DNA of 64,000 nucleotides from Sphagnum magellanicum (taxonomy: Eukaryota > Streptophyta > Sphagnopsida > Sphagnales > Sphagnaceae), in NCBI GenBank assembly GCA_021904315.1, contig CM038914.1, forward strand, positions 5,084,001-5,148,000. Direction: 5' to 3'. Shown piece by piece: positions 48,801 to 60,904 of the stretch. Within the stretch, counting starts at the first letter, position 1, and each line of letters opens with the position of its first letter. A program made the position numbers and the translations under genes. The notes beneath the pieces were generated by a model. That model made no database searches, was not told the origin of the DNA, and was given only the letters and a program-made list of their open reading frames with translations.

Positions 48801-51481
48801 ATATGAAATGTAAAAGGGAGTCCGTATATATGGCACGATTGCTCTCTATTGAGTATCCTGGGTTTGAGAAATTGAACTTCTTTGGAGGGACGACTCGAAG
48901 AATACATCTTGGATTCGATACGGCCGCCGATGTTATGTATTTGAATAAAGCTGCATACAAGAAGTTAACAAACATTGTGAGTTATCTTTGCCTCCTTAAT
49001 GTTAGTTAATTCACCATATTGGAATCCCCATGTCATAATAATAAAGTGCCCAATTCTAGATAATGTGGATTTTTTTTGGTGTGCTCACATTGATTTTGTT
49101 AGCACTACCCCCCCCCAGAAGGAAGACATTTTGCATCAGAATTTCATGGAAAATTTCCTATTCTAATGTGGTGCCAAGGGGCAAAGCATTACATGATGAG
49201 CCCGCCACTTGTTTGAACCCATGTTATGTGGTTCTTTGAATTGATTTCTTTTTTTAATAATAACCTCTGGTTCTGTTTTCTTAAATTTAAGAATCAAAGC
49301 ACATCTGATAGTTTTTGTGCAAAAATAATACTAATACTAATAATAATAATAATAAATTTACACTTGAAAAACACAATTTCCCAAAATTTCCTCTTTTTTG
49401 GTTGGACGACAACATTAATTGTTTAAAAAAATTCACTAGTAGAGCAATCACACTCAATATGTTGCTTCCATCACAAACACTAGTAGAGTACCCAAAATAG
49501 TTCAAAATCTTGATTCAATAGTTAGATAACAATGTAAACAAAATGAAGATGTGGGTTAATGTTGGTTTGCGTGCAAAGAAGGAAGAAAAAGGGAAGGAAA
49601 AAAAGTGTTTTGATTAGGGAGCAGCTGAAGGAGCATGCCACTAGAAAAGGGTATTTGGAGATTAGGGATTCTTTTGCATCGACAAAGGAGGAGAGTCGAG
49701 TATGTTGGACTCATCCAGGACGTGCAAGACATGAAAATGATGAGTAAACATTTTCACTTACACAAATTTTCCTTTGCAATTATCTTGTCATGTGCCACTA
49801 GATTGACATACTTGCAAGAATTCAAGCCCAAGCCCAAGCCCAATGAAAGAAGAAAAAAATTATATCAACTATATGCCTCACACTAGACTTAGAATGCTAT
49901 TGAATCTCATAATATCAAAGATGAGACTCCATAGCCACACAAGGAAAATGAAGCCCCCAAAATTCACAAATTTTTTTGCAACCTTGTTCACATTGAACTA
50001 GGTCACAATTTCAAAACAAATCCTTCAAAGAAAAAACCCTAATAAAGTTCTTTTGCACATCTCCCATTTCTTTTCTTTCTTTTTTTTATAATTTTTTTTC
50101 AAGTGGGTGTTTAAAAGTCTGACCCTACTACTACAACTGACTGGGAAAAACTTGTTCATGTTGGGGTCAGAACAGGACCTATTAGATTTACCCCATGGAA
50201 GGATTTTCAGCCATTAGAGCTCACATTTGAATCAGCTTCACCAAAATCAAACCTTCAAGATACATCTGCAAAATTTCGTATAAATCCTAAGGATTATCTC
50301 AGTTGGAAAGTAAGCATTTTTGGATAACCTTGCCTTTGTGGATGCCTGGGTAGTTTCCACACACTACAAACTAAAGGTCCCTAACCCGAGTGAACCAATA
50401 GCCACCAATGCACCATCAATTGGAAGTCCCTTATGACTTAGTCATGTATGAACCCCAAGTGAGTTAGTGTTGAGTTTCACCTTGATAACTTATCATGTAA
50501 AGGATAGGTCCTAGGGGTAAGTAGGTAGATAAGTTAGTAGGCAAATAAGTAGAAACATGTAGATGGTTAATTATATAGTTAAGGGTTGAGATGATGTTGG
50601 GGTTTTCACCTTGATGACCTAACCTATAAAAGATAGGTCCTAAAGATAGGTGGGTAAGTATGAAGGAAGTAGGTGACTACTAAGCAAGTAAGTAAGTAGA
50701 TGCACATAAATTGTTAGTATATAAGTAAGGGCTAGTGGGTTGTTGATAGGTAGGTAGTAAAAACATAAATTGAACTAACTACCCATGGTTAGCTAGGGAA
50801 TTGGAACTCAATGAAAAAGTGTTTCCTATCCACTTACCATCCATCCATCCGTCATGATTCACCAATGATTATCAGTCCTCTCTGGCTACCACCATATCAC
50901 CAATTAGGGCTTCAACTAAGGTACTAGCATCTCTAATAGAGTTTGTATCTTATTACAAGACTAGAAGCAATTCTTGTTTCGGATTGTTTCTAAACATCAA
51001 TTGTTCAATTTGTTGACCAATGACATACTAGTTTTTGGATGTTGGTAGGCTACCAAAGGCCGATGGGAGGTGTGCTTCAACATGGTAATGGAGATAGAGG
51101 ATGATGATGTCGATGGAAGCCTTGGTGGTACTAACTTATTACAAATATTCTCTAACTCCATAAGATAGGCATCATTGCAAAATTTGGAAAGCCTTTGGTA
51201 ATAAAACAAAGATCTCCACCTCCATAACATTGCAAGTTTTACAAAAAGAGATTGGTACAAAGATCCCTAATCTAATGTCATGTCGTTGCCCATGTTGAAT
51301 TAATTCCATATTCCTTTTGGGTGGCATGGTGAAAGCTATGAGTATGAAAGGACATTTGTGGGTATATGACAATGATCATCACCGAATTGGATGGCAAAGG
51401 AGCAATTGCAAACTTGACCAAGTATTTGGAGTTATTGGAGCATCTATCTCAACTTCAAAGGAACAACAAGTGCAAACATGA
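45804..51481 (+). CDS. A1-family aspartic protease, possibly inactive or recently decayed
   Basis: Exons read: signal peptide from ATG 45804 (VLGILVLCSALASC; end unclear); propeptide ending 46292 (FRLYHTSEIHS to SRTDEV); 46807-46927 (DVDTGSDITWVNC, catalytic Asp codon at 46868); 47259-47491 (LFKPKVQTILDCRDK, EYADKSLFKGVIVND); 48175-48450 (completes FGCAY, then TDGLLALGKG, FPAQLATRG, FLGSEMIPSF); 48817-48976 (second site FDTAADVMYL, Asp codon at 48917); 50118-50309 (PWKDFQPLELTFES); from 51049 (TKGRWEVCFNMVMEIEDD, LGGTNL); and a last exon ending at TGA 51479 (MSMKGHLWVYDND, RIGWQRSNC). Phases match at each junction from the propeptide exon to 51049. The join into the last exon is not resolved: in-frame stops flank it. 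The second triplet is DTA, not DTG or DSG, which should impair catalysis. Family knowledge: such proteins are secreted or vacuolar pepsin-like enzymes. Confidence 0.72.
47024..47047 (+). repeat. (CATA)n microsatellite
   Basis: Short ACATACATACATACATAC run in the intron after the first active-site exon of the protease. Confidence 0.85.
50465..50765 (+). repeat. Degenerate duplication with GTAA/GTAG runs, protease intron
   Basis: TTCACCTTGATAACTTATCATGTAAA-type sequence near 50476 is echoed near 50606 (TTCACCTTGATGACCTAAC), each followed by GGATAGGTCC or AGATAGGTCC and GTAAGTAGGTAG-like runs. It lies between the exons ending 50309 and starting 51049. Confidence 0.5.
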
Positions 51482-54375
51482 AGATTATGTTTGAAGCCAA
51501 ATCACCAACTCCAACTTTTGGGAGGGAAAAATGACATCTACCAACTTGTTATTTAGAAATTAAAAACCACAACAATAGTGAATAAAAATAACGATCCACA
51601 AGGTGGGTTGGAAATAAGTGAAGTCCCCATACAATATAATGAATGGGCAATTTCGGAAGGTTACCCATCATAGTACAAAACTAACGATTTGGTTTGAGAT
51701 CATCTGCTACCTTGCTCTATATATTAGCTTTGATTTCAATTGATGTAATCATATACATCCCATAGTTGACGCACATATAAGACATGTATAAAGTGAAATG
51801 CATTTCCTCCATTAGCCCCTTGAGACCATGCAAACAACTACTAGAATCCTTGTCACATTAACAAACCTCTTTGATTCAGACCTTGTACTACAATTGCACT
51901 CTCACTCTCCACCAACCTTGCCATGAAGTTGGTATGAGAAGTTCCAACATAGATTTGTCCAACCATATATAGAATTGAAGATGGGAAGGTGAACTAAAAA
52001 TTAGACCCAATGGAATGGCTAACTTCTATTTTGGATGACACAAATGAAACACTTTCACTTCTTTTTCTACATAATGTAACACAAAATAAGGTTTAGGGTG
52101 TTGGCACATGTCCAACATTGTTCATTTGCCTTGAGAAAAATCAAAAGTGAACAACTTTCAATCATTTATGAGGATGACTCAATTTTCACATAGAAACATG
52201 AATGTATTTACCTCAATTCAAGTGAACCTCTTATTGTTACATCACATCCCATGTTTCCATGCTCTTTATTTGAAAGTTTGCACTAATGTCAAACTTGTCA
52301 ACAATGTCAACATATATGTAAATGTTTAAAAAGAGCACATATACACAAGATTATAATACAAATTGTAAGCAAAGGCACCCATCATCACCACATTACCAAA
52401 AACTTTCAACATATGGCCAAGCAAAGATATCTTGCATACATGAGCATTATGGTTCATAGGTCATCCCCTTTTTTGAAGGCATTGTTGCTTCATGCAACTC
52501 ATCAACTATTACACATACAATGTGAATTTTGTAAGAACTCCAAATGTTCTCACATTTGGTCATACATGTGAGAAGACATGGCATGTAGGTTTCTTTAAAA
52601 ATCAAAGTCAAGATAAGCAAATTTCTTTCCTTCTCATGAACAAGAAGCCCACATTCTTAAATTGATGTTACAGTTGTTTACATTAAGCATTGCTAGGAGA
52701 TCTCAAGAAACTAGTTACATCCTTTCACACTAGTTTTCATTCCTTGTAGTCTACACATAAGCATATTAATACACTCATTTGTACACCTATATAATAACCT
52801 TTTTTGATGAAAAATGATTCATCCTTAGTGTGCTTTCACCTTTACCCAACAAAATGCCTATGAAGTTGAAGGTAATAAAAAAGTGGCAAAATCAAGGGAG
52901 ATGAAATCAATCTTTCAAATCTAAATGTGATGTTTAAAATGTAAGATCATCTTTACATGCATGCAATGTAGAATAAGCTACATGCATATGTGTTGGAAAT
53001 TACGAGCAACAAGCCAAGAATACATGTATCCAACTCCAATGTCTTCATATGCAAATCAAGCACGCATATATATAAATGACGAAGAATTTCTTGTAGGGCT
53101 ATAGCAAAATGCGCGAACCTAGTGCCGCACATTTCTAGGGTTGGGTTCTATGGGTTTGTCAATCAAATTATGAGGCTTGTTGTGTTGGTAGAAGTTAGAG
53201 TCACGCTAGTTCACAAACAAATAACCAACATTTAAGAAGAAGAAAAGATCATGACCTTCACAAAAGAGTTCATTGATATTGTGCAAGGACATTTAGATGA
53301 GTAGGCACAGAAGGAAGATGAACTTAAGGCTGGAAAGAAAGGAAAAGGAAGATCTTGATGATAAGGTAAATTCTACCTCAGTGAGGAGCATTATTTCTTG
53401 CTCTAGAGTCATTTTAGAATCACGTATTATCATTTTGTTCACCATGGAATTCATAAATATATAGGTTATAAACTATTGATCATTTCAGCTTCCATTTGAA
53501 ATTTTCATTCAAAACCTCATGATTTAAAACATCAATTATTGTAGAAACTGCATTTATGGACATAATTAGAAATAATATGATTTTGAAAGCTGGAAAAAAT
53601 AGTCTAAAATTGATGCACCAAACCCTTTGGTGTTACCAAAAAAAAAATGCACTAGATGACATTTCTATCATGAAATGACTAAAAATCAAAGCAAAATGGA
53701 GTGCAATAAAAGCTTGAGCAATCATGAATCTTGAGATATTTAATGCATGTGAAAGAATTCTCATAAACGGGCTACGGTGGACATAAATAGACCATGGAGC
53801 ATAAACCCTAAACCCTAAACCAGTCTTTTGAGCACCTGGAGTATTCTCAACTGATCAATTGACCTGTTATATGGGAAACAAGTGACAAATTTGTGAGTTT
53901 TCGAGCTTCTTTTAAAGAATTCTGAAAATATCAATGTCTTTCGGGTTCTCTCTATGATACTTACCAGGTGGGTAGGTTCTCTCTAATTGGTTTTCAGAAA
54001 GTTTGAGACCCAGCAAGCAAGTAGGTTATCAAAAGCAGACCTCTATGCCCTTGAATTGGGTCCTTTGTGATTTGGTCAGAGTTCAACTGCCTCTAGTTCA
54101 GTTTTAGTAAGAAGTCATCTGGGCTCTCTAAAATTCTTGAGAAGAGCTCTTTGACCTACATATGCAACACTCTTTTGGATTCAACACTCTTACATGCTTT
54201 TTTGTGAAGAAGATTCTTCAGTTTAAGGATACCCACCGGCTGCCATTGCAAGAATACTGCATTTTTTCCCCCTAAATCCTGGATGGTTTGTTCCACATCA
54301 AAGCCCTGCAAGCCTACATCTGTGGACATGAAGTTTCTTGCCTCCAGTACCTGCAGGATTTGGGTTTGTTAAGAG
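51482..54375. other. Intergenic DNA downstream of the protease, no gene recognised
   Basis: About 2.9 kb. It contains two telomere-type heptamers (CCCTAAACCCTAAAC, 53806-53820) and short open frames without domain signal. Confidence 0.45.
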
Positions 54376-54399
54376 ACTTTGAAGCTCGTGCTTGAAGCT

Positions 54400-57235
54400 T
54401 TTGACAGACATTTTTACCTTGAGCACATTGAAAAAGAAAATAGAAGGATTTTCATCCCTGCTTTTCGAAAAAAACTTGAGAACCTAAGAGAAGCAACATA
54501 CCCTTCAGAAAAAAGAAGATGCACAGACAATTTGGCAAGTTCCTCTGACCATCTCTGTCTTTCCACAACCACTGGGCAACCACACATCATAAGAACTAGT
54601 GTAGCCTGTGAACTGGTAACCCAACTAATTTTTCCTTCCAAAACGATTTTTTGTCTAATTTCATTGAAATTCCAATGACAAAACTACTGAAAAATTCAAT
54701 ATCTCCTGCATGTGGTTTGGGAGATCTCAACATGACAAATAAAACAAACAAAACATACAAAACAAACAAACAACCTTCTTCATAGATAAATGTTGATTCA
54801 CACCATGATTCTCCTCCCTCAGGGGCTTTGGAATATAATGCAAGACAGGATCTGCTATTCATTCTGCTCTTGTAATTTCCAAACATTTCAGAACAACATC
54901 TCTGATTCTCGTTGTGTGGATGCACATAACCAACCCATCATGACAGACAGCCGCCAATGGGTATGTTTGCACCATTTCATACAAAAGAAAGGAGAGGTCA
55001 CACCTGAACTGCAGATTCTCCAGGTTGTGGAAAAAAAGCCTTGTGAGCTTTCCTCTACCTACTGATTTGCCAACAACATCAACATTGCAGATGAGAAGAA
55101 GAAGAAGAAGACTTCAGAGGTTTTGGAGTCAGGGACAGTGATGATGGATCAAGTGAAGAGGGTGTGGGGGTGTTGAGGTAGAGGCTAATTTTGCCAAGGT
55201 TGATGAGGAGAGTGCCATGGAAAAACACATCAAATCCTTGATCCAAGTAAGTGCATTTGTTGTTTCTTGAGGGGAACTGAGAATGAGGACAATTGATTGA
55301 TCAATTACCTATCAATTGTTTCCTATCTCCATTAGGAATGTGATGATAAGACTTGTGAATGGTTCAGCTTTCTTCAATGTGGGTGTCATGCGATTTTGTC
55401 AACTGCAACCTGTGTGTCTATGTGTCTCTGGGAATTGCAGTTTCGAGGAAGGTCCAATTACAGTGACTGACACAATTGCTGACAAACCCTATTGTGTGCT
55501 TCTACATGAGTCGAGAGATTTTTTTGGCATTGTGGGGGAGTTTGCCACATCACCTGACATCAGCCAAATGTTTGGTGAGGTGCATCTACATGGCTTGATT
55601 GCATCAAGGTTTATGACAAAAGGGTTTTATGGAAATCTAAACATTTTGTTGGATCTTTAGTTACATCTAGTGGAAATTGGCACACAGATCTGTTTGAACA
55701 GGTTGCATTTTTTTGTGGGCACTTGTTTAGTTCTTCTGGTTTTTCTTTGCCAACAACTCTGCTTTCAGTGATTTCTAAACAACTCAGGCAAGGGAGTGTT
55801 GGCTGGCAGATGGTGGGTGTGTTTGAGGCATCAGATGGGTCAGCCCAACCATGTGCACCTGGTTGAGCTTGGACCTGGCCAGGGCACCCTCATGGCTGAT
55901 CCTCTCTGAGTAAGCTGGAGCGGTCAATGCAAAACTCTCTGCAGCTGGATGCAATGTCACCTTATTTCTAAATTGTCTCAAATCATCTGGATATCATTTG
56001 CTAGCCCACAAATTTTCTTGTCATATTCAGTACCTTCAGAACTCATATTCATCTGCAAGTGCCTTTTTCATGGGTAGAACTTTTTGAAGTACTACGGATC
56101 TTGCTACTGGGGTTTACATACAGAATTGATCAGAAAAGAGCCTTCAAGTGGCTGCTCAAAGGCAGGCAAGTATTTTGTGAGAGAATGCAAGAACCCTTGT
56201 CATGAACAAAACTTGCTCAAGCAATACTCAGAAGCAGTTTCAATGTTGCAAGGACATTCAGAGCACAATGCTCGCCGAAGGCTTTGAAGCCATATTTATG
56301 TTCGTCCTTGTGATTTTTAATTAACTGGTTCTAACATGTTGGTTTTGTTCGGACAAAGTTTTTATCCTATAACCAGGACCCACAACAGCAAGCAGTCTGG
56401 AGATGTTTACTACCAGCTTCAGTTACTATCATTTGTAAACAACAAACATTCATGAAGAGCAGATGCATCAAGAGAGCTGGTTCAGTGCCCATGAAGGGGA
56501 TTGAAGACAGGAGTACTAATGTGTTTTTTGCCATGGCAATGTTACAAAAATAATTTATTACTGAGGTGTCCAAACCCAAGAATGTACCCCATTAGTAGCC
56601 TTATTTGTGCAGCTTATGAATTTGGGATTGGAACCCATACACATAGGCAGTATGTGTATGTGATTCTAGCAACTCCCATTCAAACCTTGTTCAGTGGTGC
56701 CTCTGGCACACTCATGTAGTCTTGCCTGCAAATCCATTGGCCAAGAACTCTGATTAGATGCATTTCCTTAAGAGCTTCTAAAACTGTTTCATTGGCCCAT
56801 GATGAGCTCTACTGAACCAGCTTGGACATCTGAAGACAACATTGAAGTCCACATGCACATAAGATGGAACATGGGTCAAGTGCAACCCCAAGTGGTACTT
56901 GGAAAAAACAAAGAACTGTGCAGAACTGCTAAGAAGACTAAAAGAAAATTGTATTGGTCACAAAATGGCTCTCCAGAATTCATCAGCAACTTTTGACCCA
57001 AGGAAAACTCCACAACTCCTCTAGATGAACCCTCAGAACAATACAAGGATTTTGGCTTAATTCCAGCAGAGATAATACAACAACAGCAAAGACTCTTGTG
57101 TATGTCTTTCCATTGCAAGGGAAAACTCTTGGGTGCTTGATCCATGAAAAGAGAACATGCTGGACATGAAGAATAGTAATGGACAGAGTATAAGAACTTC
57201 TTTGTGAAAATCAATCCCAAGTAGAAACAAAAGTC
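54400..57235. other. Exon-like segments of unidentified gene(s)
   Basis: Composition resembles the genic parts of the window, and several pieces look codon-like without a recognised family. Minus strand: 55055-54850 (RGKLTRLFFHNLENLQF, YEMVQTYPLAAVCHDG) and 54607-54525 after a CACAG acceptor (VLMMCGCPVVVERQRWSEEL). Plus strand: about 55173-55248 ending at GTAAGT (KVDEESAMEKHIKSLIQ), then 55336 on (ECDDKTCEWFSF). They may be remnants of different genes or chance frames. I do not assign a function. Confidence 0.2.
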
Positions 57236-58993
57236 CTACCTGATTTTTCGTGAGAGCTGATAGATCCCTGTTGCAGCCATTGCTACATTCACGCTAAATA
57301 AGTTCCAATTTTTCTGCACATAAATAGCCCAATCAGTCCAGTAAAACTCTAAAAACAAACAAACAAACAGCCATCACACGAAACCAGTTGATATCTTGAA
57401 GCACATACCAGGAATACCAAAAAACATTGTGATGGATGGTCTTCCTTTAGAAATTCATGTTGGGTACAGTTGTGGAAGTGTAGTTAACTTGTATGTCTGG
57501 GCTCAATTTCCAATGCTATGGTTGCACTCGTAGATGCAGCAGTAGAGCTCCAGAGTTCAGGTCAGAGCTACCAGGAAATGGGTGTTGAAAGGTAAAGTCA
57601 CAAGATATTTGGAACCTTCATCCCCTCTCTATGTGACTGGCACTATCCACGGGTTCATTCTTTTGAAGGGAAAACTCAAGAAGGCTGTTCATAAAATCAA
57701 CTGCAGAGATGGATGCAGACTTACTGGAGTGATTACTGTGCTGTAGCGAGACCAGACAACTCCAGTGGCTGTTACAGCTGTTGCATGCAAGACAGCAGAC
57801 CATTTTGTGAGTCCATCATCCTTCCCACAAAAGGAAGTAGTCAAGTGGTGCATCCTTACCTGATGTAAGCTACAGATTCCCACCACATTTAGCAACACCA
57901 GATGTTTCTCAAGGACTTTAGAACCTCTCAACATAGAAAGAGGTATAAAGGATTTTCAGGTGAAGTCTCTTCATACCTAATTGCTGAGGGTATGAGAGCT
58001 TTTCAGGTGGCTTGGAGAAGTCAGCAACATTGGCAATAGAAATGCCCCATTTGAAAGTTGGAGCCCAGAAGTGAACTGCAATGAAACCACAACAACCACA
58101 CAAAAAACCCAAAACACAGAAAAGATGAACACAATCTCATCTCTCTCTCTTTCATAAATGTCTAAACTGCAATGAGATGGAATACTAAGCATTGTTGACA
58201 AATTTAGTAGCAACCACTTAACTTTTTTGGAGACCAACTTTTTTGTACATATCACAAGTCCTCCACCATTTGATGGATGCAGATCTTTGGACCTTCTAGT
58301 CCATCCCAGAAGGATCGAATTGACACCCAAAATCGGTGGTGAAGAATTCAGTTCAGAAGCCCACAAAAAGGAACTCTTGTAATGACAATACAACCTTAGG
58401 GCTGAATCTATGTGAGATAGAAACATAACTACATTCCTTTTCACCAGGACACAAAGGAGCATCATGTGTTTGTTCTTTTCGCTTGCATAAAATACATAGC
58501 TGCTGATGTTTGCTGATATGGAACCTCAGACACTTCTGGAGGGATTGTTTGGCAGAAAAATAATTTGCTTCAAAAGAATTTCAAATGATGAAAGTGGCAC
58601 CTCTTCCTTCACACAATTACAATAGCTGGGTAGATTTGTTCACATGTTCTTTACATAGGTCATGGGTGGGGTTCAAATGGTAAGAAACAAAAAAACTGGA
58701 TTAGGGTTTCAAATGCTTAGAAACAAAAGAACTAGGTTAGGGTTTCCAGAAAGACGAAAGAAAAAAAAAAAACCGAAAACAAAACAAAACGACGAGGAAC
58801 TTAGAAACTCTTTTATTTGCCAAAACTGCAATCAATACCCAATTCAATTGAAGTGACCACAGAAAGGACATCTGATTTATAACAAGCAGCGCCAAGGGGA
58901 CAGTAGAAAAGAGATGGGGACAAGAAAAAAAGGGGGCTCACTAGTTTTGGGGCCTGCTGGATGGTTCCAGAACGCAGCCAGTTTGGAGGCCAT
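57236..58993 (-). CDS. MPC2: Mitochondrial pyruvate carrier subunit, MPC2 type
   Basis: Four exons in frame: 58993-58942, 58075-57977, 57777-57725 and 57313-57240. The protein reads MASKLAAFWNHPAGPKTIHF, WAPTFKWGISIANVADFSKP, PEKLSYPQQLAVTATGVVWS, RYSTVITPKNWNLFSVNVAM and AATGIYQLSRKIR. It matches plant MPC2/NRGA1-type carriers across its whole length. MPC1 and MPC2 form a heterodimer in the inner mitochondrial membrane that imports pyruvate. Known relatives continue about 10-15 residues past this point. Here the last exon either runs into a TAG three bases after the AG|GTAGG junction (93 residues, end at 57236) or splices to a short exon I did not find. The start Met is the first in exon 1 and fits the family N terminus exactly. 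Confidence 0.9.
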
Positions 58994-59340
58994 GGGTGCT
59001 GAAGCTCTCTTTTCCTTGCTTCTCCTGCTTTTTCTGTAATGGGACAACCAGTGGAGACTTGAGGGGAGATGGCAGATGGGTTGTTGTTTGTTGTTGTTGT
59101 GGTACCAAACCCTAATCCTGCTGCTCTTGGTGAAGTGCAAAGGTGTCGAGTTTGTGTAATGAGGGAGAGAGAGTGAGAGAGAGAGTGTGTGTGTGAGAGA
59201 GATTGGGGCCCACACAAGAGTGGCAAGGTCTGAATTTGGTGTCTTGTACACACTTGATTTGTTGCCTAATTGAAAGGGCCCAAGTCCAAGTGTAAGGCAA
59301 GTGGAGAAATTTCCTAGGCACCTTATGTCCACGAATATCC
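58994..59340 (-). promoter_or_regulatory. Presumed leader and promoter of MPC2
   Basis: Upstream of the MPC2 ATG lies a TTGTTGTTTGTTGTTG-type run (59078-59100) and a (GA)n/(GT)n microsatellite (59160-59205; CT/CA on the coding strand), both common in plant leaders. No start site fixed. Confidence 0.35.
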
Positions 59341-59356
59341 TCCCAGAAAAGGATTC

Positions 59357-59645
59357 GGAGGGATCTTATACCTACTCCTTAATAGTCAAAGGAATCTCAA
59401 TTAGGGTCTTCGGAGGGATCTTATAACTACTCCTTAATAGTCAAAGGGATCTCAATTAGGGTCTTTGGAGGGATCTTATACCTCTACCTTAATAGTCAAA
59501 GGGATCTCAATTAGGGTCTTTGGAGGGATCTTATACCTATTCCTTAATAGTCAAAGGGATCTCAATTAGGGTCTTCGGAGGGATCTTATACCTATTCCTT
59601 AATAGTCAAAGGGATCTCAATTAGGGTCTTTGGAGGGATCTTATG
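59357..59645 (+). repeat. 55-bp tandem repeat, five full copies plus a partial one
   Basis: GGAGGGATCTTATA recurs at 59357, 59412, 59467, 59522, 59577 and 59632, exactly 55 bp apart, each full unit carrying CCTTAATAGTCAAAGG and TCTCAATTAGGGTCTT. The array begins about 360 bp upstream of the MPC2 start codon. Confidence 0.93.
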
Positions 59646-59649
59646 TATA

Positions 59650-60900
59650 GGTAAGGGCTGAGGAATGGTTGGGTGGTACTGAACTCAGTAGCACCCACCA
59701 ATTGGGAGCCCAAGTTGGGGTGCGCTCTTGATATCAGTTCCCAAAGTACCATAGTACCTTTACCATTTTGGCAACAAATTGTCGAATATTTAATTAAATT
59801 TGAAATCTTAACTTTGGCACTTGGTTTTTTAATTTTGAAAATTTCGACAAGTAATGGTTATAGCAAATAATAAACTGGGTCTTTTTAGTGTTATAGAACA
59901 AACAATTGTGTCTGCGATTCAAAACTTGACAATAAACAAAAAATAATTTAATTTATGCCGAAATGGTAAAGGTACTACGATAAATGCCTGCCCAAGGGTT
60001 GGAGCCAAGGAGTGCTTACTTTGGGAGTGCCTCACCTTGAGGGCATTGCATGTAGGGTAATGCCCTTGTTGTCTGCTTGTGTTAGTCTTTTGTTACAGAA
60101 AAGATGATGGTGAACTATGCTTATGATTCTCATATTATATTTCATCTTGCAAAGATATGTTTATGGTTCTCATCCTATATGTCATCTTGCAGAGAAAATG
60201 ATGATAAATGGTGGTTTTTTGTCATTTAAAAATAAAATAAAATAAAAACTATTGCAAAAAGAAAGGGCAATGATAGTTGGTTGTCCTTTTTTTATTTTAA
60301 GAAAATTATTAATGTAAAGGAATATATTATTTAAATAATCAATCTACATTAATCATTTACAAAAGAAATAATTAATGTCCAAAGATTTATTTATTAATAA
60401 ATTATTTCTAAATTATTTGTTTATTCTTGAACTTTGTATGTCAATCTTGTTTTGGTGCATCATTAAGATCCCTCATTTCATCATATCAAGGAAAATGAAA
60501 AGAGTCTCAAAGTAGGTTTGGATTAGTGTTGTTTGGATATATCAAAAAATCTGGATATGTATATGATTAGAGGTTGGATATGCACCTAAATATATTTGGA
60601 ATCTAGGTTTTTTTATAATATTCAGGATTGTACATATCCGGTGGAAGGCGTTCAATCAATAATCAGTATTCATGCATATTCACATGTCCTTGTGTGATCA
60701 TCAAGATGCCTATTCACCAACTAAAGTTATTAGGGGCCCGGATATAGATTGTGGGATTATGCATATGCATATTTGGTGCTTAGGGTTTAAGGTTCAAATA
60801 TGGAGCTTGTGGTAGGGTTTTGGGTTTTAATTTAGGTTTGGTCTTTTTCCAAGCTACTGCAAAGCTTGAATGTGTGTCATCTCTAGTTGTTGTCACAAGA
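59650..60900. other. AT-rich intergenic DNA, nothing recognised
   Basis: Contains a short echo (TATGTTTATGGTTCTCATCCTATATGTCATCTTGC-like words near 60117 and 60155) and AAAATAAAAT runs. No gene signal. Confidence 0.45.
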
Positions 60901-60904
60901 TTTT

